In this document: one piece after another, positions 1 through 8,788 of the stretch
How positions within the stretch are numbered: the stretch's first letter is position 1
Layout of the letters: each line of letters begins with the position of its first letter
Assembly (NCBI RefSeq): GCF_003585765.1
Contig: NZ_CP021235.1
Span: 1,240,001 to 1,304,000, forward strand
Source: Pontibacter actiniarum
GTDB taxonomy: Bacteria > Bacteroidota > Bacteroidia > Cytophagales > Hymenobacteraceae
DNA length: 64,000 nt
Reading direction: 5' to 3'
Translations under genes and position numbers: made by a program
Notes under the pieces: generated by a model
Database searches by the model: none
What the model saw: only the letters and a program-made list of their open reading frames with translations
What the model was told of the DNA's origin: nothing

Positions 1-893
1 TTACCTATGAGGCGTTGCAGGAGACCTCCACCTCTGATACTGCCACCGCAACTGTTTACAATACCATTAGCACCAGCGGAGACTATAACCAGGTATTTAT
101 TGGCGGCAATATCCGGCTGTTCTATAAACAGCTGGCAGAGCTGACCGGCAGTGCCGAGTACCAGCTAGCCGGTGATTACCGGGTAAAGGGCCTTGCCAGG
201 ATCGGGGGCGCCTACGGCTCTTTGGAGCGCGTGCTTTACTCGCCATCGCGTGTGCAGGAAAACATACTCAGCAACCATTTTGAGTGGGACAGGGATTTCG
301 GCAACACCGTGGTAGACCGTATCGGCGCAGGCCTGCACCAGAAGGTCGGTAACCGCCAGTATGTGAAGCTGGATGCCCACTACACAAACATCAAGCGCCT
401 GGTGTACTATAACAGCGATGCCATGCCTGCGCAGGAGAGCGGCAACCAGCGTTTCTGGGGTGGCACCTTCTCCCACAGTATCTTCTTCGGGCCACTGCAT
501 TTCGAGAACCTGGTGGCCTACCACAATACGGACGAAGCCGATAAAATACGCATGCCGGACTGGCTGTGGGAGTCTAAAGCTTATATAGAGGGTCCCATCT
601 TTAAGAACGCGCTGTACCTACAGCTCGGTGTGCAGGGGACTTATGCCAGCGAATACTACGCTTACCATTACATGCCGGTGACGCAGCAGTTCTTTGTTCA
701 GAACAACTTCCAGGTGCAGGGATACCCGGTACTGGATGTGTTTCTGAATGCCGATATCAAAACGGTGAATGTGTTCCTGAAAATGAGCCACGTAAACGCA
801 GAGCTCACAGAGCCGGTTTACTTCGTAACGCCGCTCTATCCGGGTCTGCGCCGTAGCTTTGTATTCGGATTGAAATGGCGCTTTTTTGATTAA
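1..893 (+). CDS. Putative outer-membrane porin, C-terminal part (Porin_10-like)
   Basis: The reading frame is open from base 3, so the gene begins upstream of the window; about 297 residues are visible. They alternate aromatic and polar residues in beta-strand fashion and end with FGLKWRFFD, a terminal aromatic strand typical of outer-membrane barrels. The pattern resembles the Bacteroidota 'putative porin' family (Porin_10), an outer-membrane channel of unknown substrate. No plug or TonB box is visible in this part. It stands alone, 64 bp before MiaE on the same strand. Family assignment is by recollection of overall character, not by a motif match. Confidence 0.65.
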   Translation, partial: TYEALQETSTSDTATATVYNTISTSGDYNQVFIGGNIRLFYKQLAELTGSAEYQLAGDYRVKGLARIGGAYGSLERVLYSPSRVQENILSNHFEWDRDFGNTVVDRIGAGLHQKVGNRQYVKLDAHYTNIKRLVYYNSDAMPAQESGNQRFWGGTFSHSIFFGPLHFENLVAYHNTDEADKIRMPDWLWESKAYIEGPIFKNALYLQLGVQGTYASEYYAYHYMPVTQQFFVQNNFQVQGYPVLDVFLNADIKTVNVFLKMSHVNAELTEPVYFVTPLYPGLRRSFVFGLKWRFFD

Positions 894-957
894 AAAGTAA
901 GCCCCTTTCTAGGGGTGGCAGCAGGTTCGCCGCCTGCACAAGTGTCCGTTCAAAATT

Positions 958-1572
958 ATGTTTATGTCTACTACCCAACCTACCAAAACCATACTTCGCC
1001 TAGAGCTGCCAACTGATCCGCGCTGGGTGAACATTGCCGAAAAGAATATCGAGGAAATACTGGTTGACCACGCCTACTGTGAGCAGAAGGCTGCTACCTC
1101 AGGCATTTCCCTTATCGTGAAATACCCGGACAAGGAGCGCCTGGTAGAGGAGATGACGGAGCTGGTAGCCGAGGAGTGGAGCCACTTCGAGCGGGTAATG
1201 GAGCAGCTCAAAAAGCGCGGCTACGGCCTGGGGCGCAACCGCCCGGATGAGTATGTGGTGGAGCTGACCAAGCACATCCGTAAAGGCAACAAACGCGAGC
1301 GCCAGCTCATGGACCACCTGCTGGTAAACGCGCTGATTGAGGCCCGCAGCTGTGAGCGCTTCAAACTGCTCTGGAAGAACATCCAGGACGAGGAGCTGCA
1401 GAAGTTCTACTACGAACTGATGGTGTCGGAAGCGGGGCACTATGTGAGCTTTGTGAAGCTGGCCAAAGAGTACATGCCAGCCGAGGAGGTGGATGCCCGC
1501 CTGAAAGAGCTATTGGCCATCGAGGCCGAAATCATCCGTAACCTGGAGCCGCGCCCCGACCGCATGCACTAA
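958..1572 (+). CDS. miaE: tRNA-(ms2io6A)-hydroxylase MiaE-like
   Basis: This 204-residue protein is a ferritin-like di-iron enzyme that hydroxylates the isopentenyl group of ms2i6A at position 37 of tRNAs. The carboxylate/histidine ligands are visible: E42 in HAYCEQK, E73/H76 in EEWSHFE, E129 in EARSCERF, and E158/H161 in SEAGHY. The length fits the family. ATG at 958 and ATG at 964 are both possible starts, as neither has a clear ribosome binding site. Another tRNA-modifying enzyme, MtaB, lies 4 kb downstream on the other strand, but the two are not in one operon. Confidence 0.88.
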   Translation: MFMSTTQPTKTILRLELPTDPRWVNIAEKNIEEILVDHAYCEQKAATSGISLIVKYPDKERLVEEMTELVAEEWSHFERVMEQLKKRGYGLGRNRPDEYVVELTKHIRKGNKRERQLMDHLLVNALIEARSCERFKLLWKNIQDEELQKFYYELMVSEAGHYVSFVKLAKEYMPAEEVDARLKELLAIEAEIIRNLEPRPDRMH

Positions 1573-1575
1573 GTT

Positions 1576-1628
1576 AGTTGAGAGTTAAGAGTTAAGAGTG
1601 CAGTAGCTACAACTCTTAACTCTCAACT
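1576..1628. repeat. 18-bp perfect inverted repeat (hairpin)
   Basis: Bases 1576-1593 and 1611-1628 are exact reverse complements, separated by 17 bases. The arms are built from the repeated words GTTAAGAG and GAGAGTT. The hairpin lies 3 bp after the miaE stop and 10 bp before the 3' end of the convergent gene. It may act as a two-way terminator, but there is no clear U-tract. It may instead be a repeat-family member. Confidence 0.6.
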
Positions 1629-1638
1629 CATAACTTCC

Positions 1639-2904
1639 CTAGGTTTTCTGTTTTTTCTTCTTGGCCGCCGGGAAAAGAATGTTGTTAAGTATAAGCCTGT
1701 AGCCGGGGGAATTCGGGTGAAGCGCCAGGTCAGTGGGGTCTTCGCCGACAAGGTGCTGATAGTCCTCCGGGTCGTGGCCGCTGTAGAAGGTCCAGGTGCC
1801 GCGCCCGTAGGTGCCGTGCATGTAGCGTATCTCGCCCAGCTCCTTATTCTCGCCCATGACCACTACCTCTGGCTTTACCAGGCCCTTCCGGAAAGCCGTC
1901 GTCTGCCCCATAAAGCCTTTGATGGTCTTGACGTGGTTTTGCGTGAGCATAGTCGGGATAGGGTCCCACTTGGCGGAGAAGGTAAACAGCTGAAAGTAGT
2001 CGTTCGCCTCCGACACAGGGCGCTCCTGCGGCTGCACATCAATGTTTGAGTACTCATACTCCAGCGGGTTGCGCGATATTGTAAAGTCCCGGAAGGCAAA
2101 GGTCTTGCCGTAGTCGAGCTGTTGCTGTGCGTTTGGGTCAGCGGCGTCGCCGTCAAACATCGCCTCTACAATATCCAGGCCTTCTGCGGCCAGGGCAATA
2201 TCATAGGTGTCGGTGGCCGAGCACATGGCAAACAGGAAGCCGCCGCCGGCAGTAAAGTCTTTGATCTGGTTCACTACCGCCAGCTTTAGCTGCGAGACCT
2301 TCTTAAAGCCGAGCTCTGAGGCAGACTCCTCTGCCTCGCGCTGCTGCTCCTGGTACCAGGGGTAATGGCGGTAGCTGGCGTAGAACTTGCCGTATTGGCC
2401 GGTAAAGTCTTCGTGGTGCAGGTGCAGCCAGTCATACTTCGGGAGCTCACCCTGGATAATCTCTTTGTCATAGATCACGTCGTAGGGGATCTCCGCGTAG
2501 GTGAGCACGAGCGTCACGGCGTCGTCCCAGGGCATTTTAGATTTCGGAGAGTATACCGCTACTTTGGGCACCTTCTCCAGCTTCATGATATCCATATTCG
2601 CCTCCGGGTCGCTTATCTCGGTCAGGATGCCGTTGTACTGCGCATCTGAGATAACAGTGTAGCTCACGCCCCGCACGATCAGTTCGTTCTCGAGCTGCGG
2701 CAGGTGGTTAAAGGCAAAGCTGCCGCCACGGTAGTTCAGCAGCCAGTCGACGGGTACGTTCTTGCCCAGCACCCAGTAGGCAGCGCCATAGGACTTCAGG
2801 TGGTCTTTCTGTGCCTCGTCCATCGGGATCAGAATTGTGCTGGCCCAGGCGGGCACTTGCAGCAACAGCAACATAAGGAGGAGCGCGGTGGTACGGAAAA
2901 ACAT
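1639..2904 (-). CDS. Secreted protein of the family labelled 'asparagine synthetase B'
   Basis: This encodes about 421 residues. The chosen ATG at 2904 gives a clean signal peptide (MFFRTT followed by a leucine-rich core, cleavage near PAWAS); an in-frame ATG at 2949 would add 15 acidic/polar residues in front of it. The mature part starts ILIPMDEAQKDHLKSYG and ends in a Lys-rich tail. I recall this family from Cytophagales under the name asparagine synthetase B, but no AsnB glutaminase or synthetase motif is visible: there is no N-terminal Cys2 and no SGGLDSS loop. The segment GGGFLFAMCSATDTYD suggests a class I glutamine-amidotransferase-like (flavodoxin-type) fold. The true function is unknown. 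Confidence 0.6.
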   Translation of the reverse strand: MFFRTTALLLMLLLLQVPAWASTILIPMDEAQKDHLKSYGAAYWVLGKNVPVDWLLNYRGGSFAFNHLPQLENELIVRGVSYTVISDAQYNGILTEISDPEANMDIMKLEKVPKVAVYSPKSKMPWDDAVTLVLTYAEIPYDVIYDKEIIQGELPKYDWLHLHHEDFTGQYGKFYASYRHYPWYQEQQREAEESASELGFKKVSQLKLAVVNQIKDFTAGGGFLFAMCSATDTYDIALAAEGLDIVEAMFDGDAADPNAQQQLDYGKTFAFRDFTISRNPLEYEYSNIDVQPQERPVSEANDYFQLFTFSAKWDPIPTMLTQNHVKTIKGFMGQTTAFRKGLVKPEVVVMGENKELGEIRYMHGTYGRGTWTFYSGHDPEDYQHLVGEDPTDLALHPNSPGYRLILNNILFPAAKKKKQKT

Positions 2905-3038
2905 CAGGTTTGTCTTTAAAATGTCATCAAACGTATAAAAGTGGTTCATTTTTCAGAAAATGCCACTATCTTAGAAGCATAGCTGTCGATTTTTATTCTT
3001 AACGTAAAAGATAACAAAAGCGCACATCTTTCCAACAG

Positions 3039-4283
3039 ATGAACCTACTCGAAAATATACGGGAGGGCCTCAGGGCCATCCGAAGCAACCTGCTCCGCAC
3101 CATCCTGACCGGCCTGATTATCTCCATCGGCATCATGTCTTTGGTGGGAATCCTGACGGCGGTGGACAGCATGAAGTACTCCCTTACCCAGACCTTCTCT
3201 AACCTCGGGGCCAACGCTTTCGACATCCGGCGCAAAGGCATGAACAACCGCGGCAGCCGGGAGGGGCGTGTGGAGAAAGTGTACCCGCAAATTGACTACA
3301 ACCAGGCCCGGCAGTACAAGGAGGTGATGAAGGATGAGGCCCGCGTCAGCCTTTCTGCCTTTATATCCGGGGCCACCATCGTGAAAAGCGAGTCGGAGAA
3401 GACCAATCCGAACATTAGCGTGGTGGCGGCTGATGAGGACTACATGCTCAACAACAACCTGAACCTGGCCAAAGGGCGCGACTTCTCGACGTTTGAGCAG
3501 GAGCAGGGCACCAACGTGGCCATCATCGGGGATGAGCTGGCAACAACGCTTTTCAAGAACAAGGACGCTATTGGCGAGTACATCACCTTTCTGGGCCGCC
3601 GCTTTAAAGTAGTGGGGCAGATGGAAAAAGCCGGCAGCAGCATGGGGGGCAGCAGCGACCGCCGCGTGCTGATACCGCTGGAGACAGGGCGTCAGATTCC
3701 AAGAACCGGTAATGCGGAACTTAACTTTGATATTAAAACGGCCATTTTCCGGGCCAATGAGCTGAACTACGTGATGGGAGAGGCGACCGGCAAGATGCGC
3801 AACATCCGCCAGGATGCGCTGGGCCAGGAAGACTCCTTTGAGATTCGCCGCTCCGACTCCCTGGTGCAGAGCCTGGATGAGATATCAGGCTACCTGAAAT
3901 GGGGTGGCGGGGTAATCGGTTTCATTACGCTGCTGGGTGCCTCGGTAGGTTTGATGAACATTATGATGGTGTCGGTGAACGAGCGCACCCGCGAGATCGG
4001 GGTTCGGAAAGCCTTGGGGGCAACCGCTCACCAGATCCGGCAGCAGTTCCTGATCGAGGCCATCGTGATCTGCATCCTCGGTGGTCTGCTCGGTATTCTG
4101 CTGGGAGTACTGATGGGGAACGGGATCGCCTTGCTGATTGCGGACGGTGCCGGCTTCTTTGTGCCGTGGCTGTGGGTGTTTGTCGGCCTGACGATTTGCG
4201 TGCTCGTTGGCGTGATCTCCGGGTACTACCCGGCCTTCAAGGCCTCTAAGCTGGACCCGATCGAGTCGCTGCGCTACGAGTAG
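3039..4283 (+). CDS. ABC transporter permease, MacB/FtsX family
   Basis: This 414-residue inner-membrane protein has the usual type VII ABC permease layout: one transmembrane helix near residues 17-40, a periplasmic MacB-type core to about residue 280, then three transmembrane helices. Between the second and third helices is the coupling segment MVSVNERTREIGVRKALGA, and the protein ends with LDPIESLRYE, both family hallmarks. Such proteins couple cytosolic ATPases to export of substrates or to periplasmic work. No ATPase or membrane-fusion gene is next to it, so its partner must be encoded elsewhere. It is divergent from the preceding secreted protein and followed by a strong terminator. Confidence 0.92.
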   Translation: MNLLENIREGLRAIRSNLLRTILTGLIISIGIMSLVGILTAVDSMKYSLTQTFSNLGANAFDIRRKGMNNRGSREGRVEKVYPQIDYNQARQYKEVMKDEARVSLSAFISGATIVKSESEKTNPNISVVAADEDYMLNNNLNLAKGRDFSTFEQEQGTNVAIIGDELATTLFKNKDAIGEYITFLGRRFKVVGQMEKAGSSMGGSSDRRVLIPLETGRQIPRTGNAELNFDIKTAIFRANELNYVMGEATGKMRNIRQDALGQEDSFEIRRSDSLVQSLDEISGYLKWGGGVIGFITLLGASVGLMNIMMVSVNERTREIGVRKALGATAHQIRQQFLIEAIVICILGGLLGILLGVLMGNGIALLIADGAGFFVPWLWVFVGLTICVLVGVISGYYPAFKASKLDPIESLRYE

Positions 4284-4294
4284 CAAGTTGTAAG

Positions 4295-4351
4295 CCTTTA
4301 AAACAGCAAAGCCCGCTGCAAGTATTGCAGCGGGCTTTGCTGTTTTAAAGG
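4295..4351. terminator. 27-bp perfect-stem bidirectional terminator
   Basis: Bases 4295-4321 pair perfectly with 4325-4351 around a 3-nt GTA loop. AAAAC and GTTTT in the arms give U-runs in either direction. It lies 11 bp after the permease stop and can end transcription from both sides. Confidence 0.88.
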
Positions 4352-4455
4352 GCCGGTTCGGTTTTGTAACTGTTCTTTAGGTTTGTCGGCGGCGCAGGCT
4401 AAGTATAAAAATCTGCGTTGTATGTGTGCCTGTATGTGGCGGAGGCTGTACATCG

Positions 4456-4502
4456 AAAACAGCAAGGCCCGCAACCGTTAAGCTGCGGGCCTTGCCGTGT
4501 TT
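4456..4502 (-). terminator. Hairpin terminator after the OmpH-like gene
   Basis: AACAGCAAGGCCCGCA (from 4458) pairs with TGCGGGCCTTGCCGTGTT (from 4484), with a small bulge. The A-rich left flank gives a short U-run on the minus strand, 17 bp downstream of the OmpH-like stop. Its outer arm shares the AACAGCAA word with the terminator at 4295. Confidence 0.7.
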
Positions 4503-4518
4503 ATACTTGTTCAGAAGC

Positions 4519-5130
4519 TTACTTCTTTTCTTCTTTCTTCTCTGTTGCTGTTTCGGCCTTCTCAGACTCGTAGGTTTTGTTCAGGGCTGCAACTACCTGC
4601 TCAGTGATATCAAGGGTAGAGTCACCGTACAGGATCGCGCTGTTGCCACGCTGGTAAGTCAGCACCATTTTGTAGCCTTCCTCATTGCTCAGCTGCTTCA
4701 GGTACTCTTCCACGCGGTCGTAGATCTTCTTCATCTCCTCAGACTCTTCCGATACCAGCTCGTTGCCGGAGCTCTGCTGAAGCGCCTGCAGTTGCTGCTG
4801 CTTCTGCATCAGGCGCTGCTGTGTGCTTTCTGCCTGCTGCTGCGACATGCCGGCGGCGTTCTGCTGAAAGCGCTGCACTTCTTTCTGGAAAGACTCGGCC
4901 TGGGCACGCAGGTCTTTCTCTTTCTGCTCTGCCTTTGTCTGCAGGCGGTCGCGCACGTCTTTAAAGTAGTCGTAGTTGGCCAGCAGCGAGTCAGAGTTCA
5001 CGTAAACTATATCCGGCGAACCTGCAGCGGTTTCAACGTTGGCGGCTGTGTTGTTGTTCGGGGTTTGGTTGCAAGCTACCAGCATGGCGGAGGCTGCGGC
5101 CAAACCTAATGTCATCTTTAAAACTTTCAC
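4519..5130 (-). CDS. OmpH/Skp-family periplasmic lipoprotein
   Basis: This 203-residue protein has a lipoprotein signal ending in LVAC (Cys20), then a spacer rich in Asn/Thr/Ala. A long Gln/Glu/Lys-rich coiled coil follows (about residues 60-150), and the tail is EKKEEKK. The order DIVYVNSDSLLANYDYF, coiled coil, then GYKMVLTYQRGNSAILYGD matches the OmpH/Skp chaperone fold, which holds unfolded outer-membrane proteins in the periplasm. Membrane anchoring through a lipidated Cys differs from soluble Skp but is common in Bacteroidota paralogues. It is a single gene with terminators on its 3' side. Confidence 0.85.
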   Translation of the reverse strand: MKVLKMTLGLAAASAMLVACNQTPNNNTAANVETAAGSPDIVYVNSDSLLANYDYFKDVRDRLQTKAEQKEKDLRAQAESFQKEVQRFQQNAAGMSQQQAESTQQRLMQKQQQLQALQQSSGNELVSEESEEMKKIYDRVEEYLKQLSNEEGYKMVLTYQRGNSAILYGDSTLDITEQVVAALNKTYESEKAETATEKKEEKK

Positions 5131-5198
5131 GCTTTATCTAATTATGGTTAGTTGGAAGATTTAGCAGCTTAAATATAAGTGTATTCTAATGCAAAATC

Positions 5199-6518
5199 CT
5201 AATGCTTGAGCAGCTCCTGGTAAGTTTCTTCGGCTTCCATCAGGCCGTTGGCGTCTAAGTTTGTCAGCCGCACGTGTTTTGTCTCGTTTACCAGCACAGG
5301 GTCATACTTGGCCACCACGCGCACGTAGTTTTCCGTCCAGCCTTCCATCTGCCCGTCTTTCACGTCATCCTCGAAGAGCACGGTAAACTCACGGCCGATG
5401 TTCTGCTCGTAGAAATGGCGCTTTTTCTTCTCTGACAGGATGCGGAGCATGTCGGCGCGGCGGTTGCGGTCTTTTATACTTACCTTGCCCGCCATGTCCG
5501 GGGCCAGCGTGTTTTCGCGCTCAGAGTATGGGAAAACGTGCAGGTAGCTCACATCCAGCTCGTTTATAAAGTTGTAGGTCTCCAGGAAGTCTTCTTCGGT
5601 CTCGCCCGGGAAGCCCACAATCACATCCACGCCAATGCAGCAGTGCGGCATCAGCGATTTTATTTTGGCCACGCGGTCAGCGTACAGCTCGCGCTGGTAG
5701 CGGCGGCGCATCAGCTTCAGTATTTTGTTCGACCCGGACTGCAGCGGTACGTGGAAGTGCGGCATAAAACGCTCACTTGTGGCTACGTACTCTATAATCT
5801 CATCCTTTAAGAGGTTAGGCTCAATGGAGGAGATGCGGAAGCGCTCGATGCCCTCCACCTTGTCCAGCGCCTGCACCAACTCGTGAAACGACTCCACGCG
5901 CTTGCCCTCCTGCAGGCCGAAGTCACCGGTGTTCACCCCTGTCAGCACGATCTCTTTCACGCCCGATTCGGCAATTTCGTTGGCAGACCTAACCACATTG
6001 GCTATGCTGTCGGAGCGGCTGTTGCCGCGTGCCAGCGGAATGGTGCAGAAGGTGCAGGAGTAGTCGCAGCCGTCCTGTACTTTCAGGAAGGTACGGGTGC
6101 GGTCGCCGAAGGAGTAGGAGTTGTGGAAGGTGTTGGCCTCTGAAATCGGGCTGGCGTACACCTGCGCCGACTCTTTCTTTTCGAAGGTCTCCAGGATGTC
6201 CACCAACTGAAATTTCTCGGCGGCACCCAGCACGGCGTCCACCCCCGGAATCTCAGAGATTTCCTTTGGCTTCAGCTGGGCATAGCAGCCCACAATGGTG
6301 ATGAAGGCGTTGGGCGAATGCTTCTGGGCCTCCTTCACAATCTTCCGGCATTTCTTGTCTGCGTTATCCGTTACAGAGCACGTATTGATGACGTAGATAT
6401 CCGGTGTATCGGTAAACTCCACCTTCTCAAACCCGCGCTCCTGGAAAATACGCCCGATGGTGCTGGTTTCGGAGTAGTTAAGCTTACATCCTAAGGTATA
6501 AAAAGCTACTTTTTTCAT
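5199..6518 (-). CDS. mtaB: tRNA (N6-threonylcarbamoyladenosine37) methylthiotransferase MtaB
   Basis: This 439-residue radical-SAM methylthiotransferase converts t6A37 to ms2t6A37 in tRNAs reading ANN codons. The N-terminal UPF0004 domain carries the auxiliary cluster cysteines C11, C47 and C78. The radical-SAM triad C151, C155, C158 lies in DGCDYSCTFC, and a C-terminal TRAM-like region follows (REFTVLFEDDVKDGQMEGWTENY spans it). Length and motif order fit MtaB rather than MiaB or RimO. A TACCTTTG promoter box ends 10 nt before the ATG, so the mRNA leader should be very short. Confidence 0.93.
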   Translation of the reverse strand: MKKVAFYTLGCKLNYSETSTIGRIFQERGFEKVEFTDTPDIYVINTCSVTDNADKKCRKIVKEAQKHSPNAFITIVGCYAQLKPKEISEIPGVDAVLGAAEKFQLVDILETFEKKESAQVYASPISEANTFHNSYSFGDRTRTFLKVQDGCDYSCTFCTIPLARGNSRSDSIANVVRSANEIAESGVKEIVLTGVNTGDFGLQEGKRVESFHELVQALDKVEGIERFRISSIEPNLLKDEIIEYVATSERFMPHFHVPLQSGSNKILKLMRRRYQRELYADRVAKIKSLMPHCCIGVDVIVGFPGETEEDFLETYNFINELDVSYLHVFPYSERENTLAPDMAGKVSIKDRNRRADMLRILSEKKKRHFYEQNIGREFTVLFEDDVKDGQMEGWTENYVRVVAKYDPVLVNETKHVRLTNLDANGLMEAEETYQELLKH

Positions 6519-6528
6519 AATCAGGGGG

Positions 6529-6536
6529 CAAAGGTA
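6529..6536 (-). promoter_or_regulatory. Bacteroidota -7 box (TACCTTTG) for mtaB
   Basis: TACCTTTG on the minus strand matches the TAnnTTTG consensus. It ends 10 nt before the mtaB ATG. No clear TTG -33 box is seen at the expected distance. Confidence 0.55.
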
Positions 6537-6679
6537 CGAAATTTAATCGTGATTGAGTGAATGTGGTGTTGCGGGATTAAAAGATTAAGCCTTAGGTGCT
6601 TAATGCGTTTCAGAAAAGCCTGCTGCCCGTTTTCTTCCTGAAACGCCGGTAGCACGCACAACCGGCCACCGCAGCACGT

Positions 6680-8521
6680 TTACTTCTTAACGAAATCCTC
6701 AAAGGAATACTCCATGTAGGCCTTGCCGTTTTGTACTTGCTCCTCGGAGACAGCGCCCTCCGTAAGAATGGCTTTCTGTGCCACGTTGTCAAAAGCCAGT
6801 GTGCCTGATGGGGTTATATAGCCAAAGCCGTCGTTAAATACATAGAACGCAAAAGGAGAGGAGGTTGGTGCCAGCAGGTTGCGGCTCCACTTAAAGTCTG
6901 AGTGGGGCAGCCGGAGCTGGGCCAGCAGCGTTGCGGCAATGTCTGTCTGGCTGCCCAAACCTGTTTCCTGCATGCCGCCTTTGGCCAGTGCGCCGCCCGT
7001 AAGTATAAACGGTATTCTGTACTTGCGCGGCACATGGTTGGGGTCGCCTCCCGGCAGCGGATGCCCGTGGTCTGCGGCAATCACAACGAGGGTGTTATCC
7101 CACCAGGCCTGTTGCTTGGCTTCCGCTATAAATTTACCCAGCGCCCAGTCCGTATAGTATACGCTGTTGCGGAACTTCGCCTCCTCGTCTGTGCCCGGAA
7201 ACTTGGTCGGGATCGGTATTTCGAAGGGTTCATGGCTGCTCAAAGTATAAACCGTGCTAAAGAAAGGCTGCTCTTCCTGCTTCAGGTCCTGCAGCACGCG
7301 CTCGAACAGCACATGGTCGTGTGCCCCCCACTTGGAGTTATAGGTGCTCGGGTCAAAGTCATACTTGTCGATCAGCCTATCGTAGCCGCCGTTGCGCAGA
7401 AACGATTTGATGTTGGCAAATTCCAGCTCCCCGCCATAATAGTAGCTGGTGCTGTAGCCCTGCTGCTCAAACACCTGGCTCAGCTGCGGCAGCTTTTCCG
7501 TTTTTTGGGGGTATTTGATAATAGAGGTCGTGGTCTGCACGGGGTAGCCACTCAGCAAGGCTACCATGCCTTTTTCGCTGCGGTCGCCGGCGGCATAGAT
7601 GTTTGTGAAATTAACGCCCTCCCTGGCCAGCCTGTCGAGGTTCGGCGTTACGCCCCGCTCGCCGCCCAGGCTCTCAATAAACTTGGCGGTGTAGCTCTCC
7701 AGGATGATGAACAGGACATTCGGCCGTTCCGTGCGCAGCAGGTGCTGCGACGAATCTACGGAAGCGGCTGCGTAAAGCTGCTGCACCCGCTCTTTCGCTT
7801 CCTGTTCGGGCATGTACTGGTAAGGGTTGTGCGACGATTTTTCATACTTGAGCAGCGCGTGCATCAGGTTCCAGGGCATGTTCAGGCCCGCATGGTTTGC
7901 AAACGGTTTGTCAGAGAAGTACACCACGCTTTGGTTGATGGGAATCTGCTGCCATCCGCCGCGCAGTGGCAGCACCAGCAGGGCCGCGTACAGCAAGGCT
8001 AGGCCGCTTGCCGCCCAGCGGTTGAAGTACTGCTTAAAGTGCCTCAGGTCAAAGGCCCGGCGGTACAGAAAGGTAAACGCCACGGCAATAGCCAGGGTCA
8101 CGAGGAAGAGCAGGAACAAGGGGGCACCTGCGGTAGAGGCGGCCATTTCGGCCGGGGAGGTGATGTACTGCAGGGGAGAGGCATCCAGCCGGAAGCCCCA
8201 GTGGCTGTAAAGCTCCAGGTCTACCGAAAGTAGGGCAGACAGCAGGGCCAGTAACCCGATAGTATAATATCGTACGGCTGTGGCCGCCTGTAGCCGCTGC
8301 CACACCAGGGAGAGCAGCGCCAGCAGGAAAGGAAGTATACTAATGTAGGCGGCAAAGGAAGCGTCCAGCCGCAGACCGTAGAGGAACGTGTTCAGAACCT
8401 CACCGGAGGTAAGGTCAGCACTTTGTTCCAGGTGATATATCAAAAAGATAGCTCGGGCTACTATAAAGTACAGCATCCAGAACAGGAAGTACAGGGGTTG
8501 AAATAAAATGCGTTTTTTCAC
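6680..8521 (-). CDS. Membrane-anchored sulfatase, LTA-synthase-like
   Basis: This 613-residue protein begins with about five transmembrane helices (residues 1-190), followed by an extracytoplasmic sulfatase/alkaline-phosphatase-fold domain. Visible active-site features are LFIILESYTAKF (first metal ligand Glu), GDRSEKGMVALLSGYP (nucleophile region) and VIAADHGHPLPGG (Asp-His metal ligands). The family includes LtaS and phosphoethanolamine transferases. Because Bacteroidota lack lipoteichoic acid, a phospho-group transfer to an envelope glycan or lipid is more likely here (inference). The start is GTG. A TATATTTG box ends 4 nt before it, which suggests a leaderless mRNA. Confidence 0.85.
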   Translation of the reverse strand: MKKRILFQPLYFLFWMLYFIVARAIFLIYHLEQSADLTSGEVLNTFLYGLRLDASFAAYISILPFLLALLSLVWQRLQAATAVRYYTIGLLALLSALLSVDLELYSHWGFRLDASPLQYITSPAEMAASTAGAPLFLLFLVTLAIAVAFTFLYRRAFDLRHFKQYFNRWAASGLALLYAALLVLPLRGGWQQIPINQSVVYFSDKPFANHAGLNMPWNLMHALLKYEKSSHNPYQYMPEQEAKERVQQLYAAASVDSSQHLLRTERPNVLFIILESYTAKFIESLGGERGVTPNLDRLAREGVNFTNIYAAGDRSEKGMVALLSGYPVQTTTSIIKYPQKTEKLPQLSQVFEQQGYSTSYYYGGELEFANIKSFLRNGGYDRLIDKYDFDPSTYNSKWGAHDHVLFERVLQDLKQEEQPFFSTVYTLSSHEPFEIPIPTKFPGTDEEAKFRNSVYYTDWALGKFIAEAKQQAWWDNTLVVIAADHGHPLPGGDPNHVPRKYRIPFILTGGALAKGGMQETGLGSQTDIAATLLAQLRLPHSDFKWSRNLLAPTSSPFAFYVFNDGFGYITPSGTLAFDNVAQKAILTEGAVSEEQVQNGKAYMEYSFEDFVKK

Positions 8522-8525
8522 GGCG

Positions 8526-8533
8526 CAAATATA
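8526..8533 (-). promoter_or_regulatory. -7 box (TATATTTG) for the sulfatase gene
   Basis: TATATTTG on the minus strand fits TAnnTTTG. It ends only 4 nt before the GTG start, so transcription would begin at or next to the start codon. Confidence 0.55.
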
Positions 8534-8725
8534 AACTATAAGTCAGCCTTCGGTAACAGTTTCTTACCTGATATGGTTTCCTTGTAAAAACCAGGAGGGT
8601 GTTCTTTGTGCAGGGTGTTTTGAGGCTTTTTGGTGCAAGTATTGCAAAAGGGGTGTAATTAAACGGGGGGTGTTTGTGGTGTGTGATGTTGGTTTTTGAA
8701 AATACCCCTTAAAAATTACAGGCTG

Positions 8726-8759
8726 TTTGTTAGGAGGTGTGATTTTATCTTTATCTTTG
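8726..8759 (+). promoter_or_regulatory. Promoter of the glutamine synthetase gene
   Basis: TTTG at 8726-8729 (-33 box) and TATCTTTG at 8752-8759 (-7 box) are 22 bp apart. The -7 box lies 29 bp before the ATG at 8789. This supports the ATG at 8789 over the longer open frame, which would place the promoter inside the gene. Confidence 0.7.
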
Positions 8760-8788
8760 TCAAGACAAAACCCAACCCTCATAACCCA

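Noticed and set aside
6902..8002. 366-codon frame on the plus strand inside the sulfatase gene
   Set aside because: It is an antisense shadow of a clearly functional gene and shows no family-like sequence.
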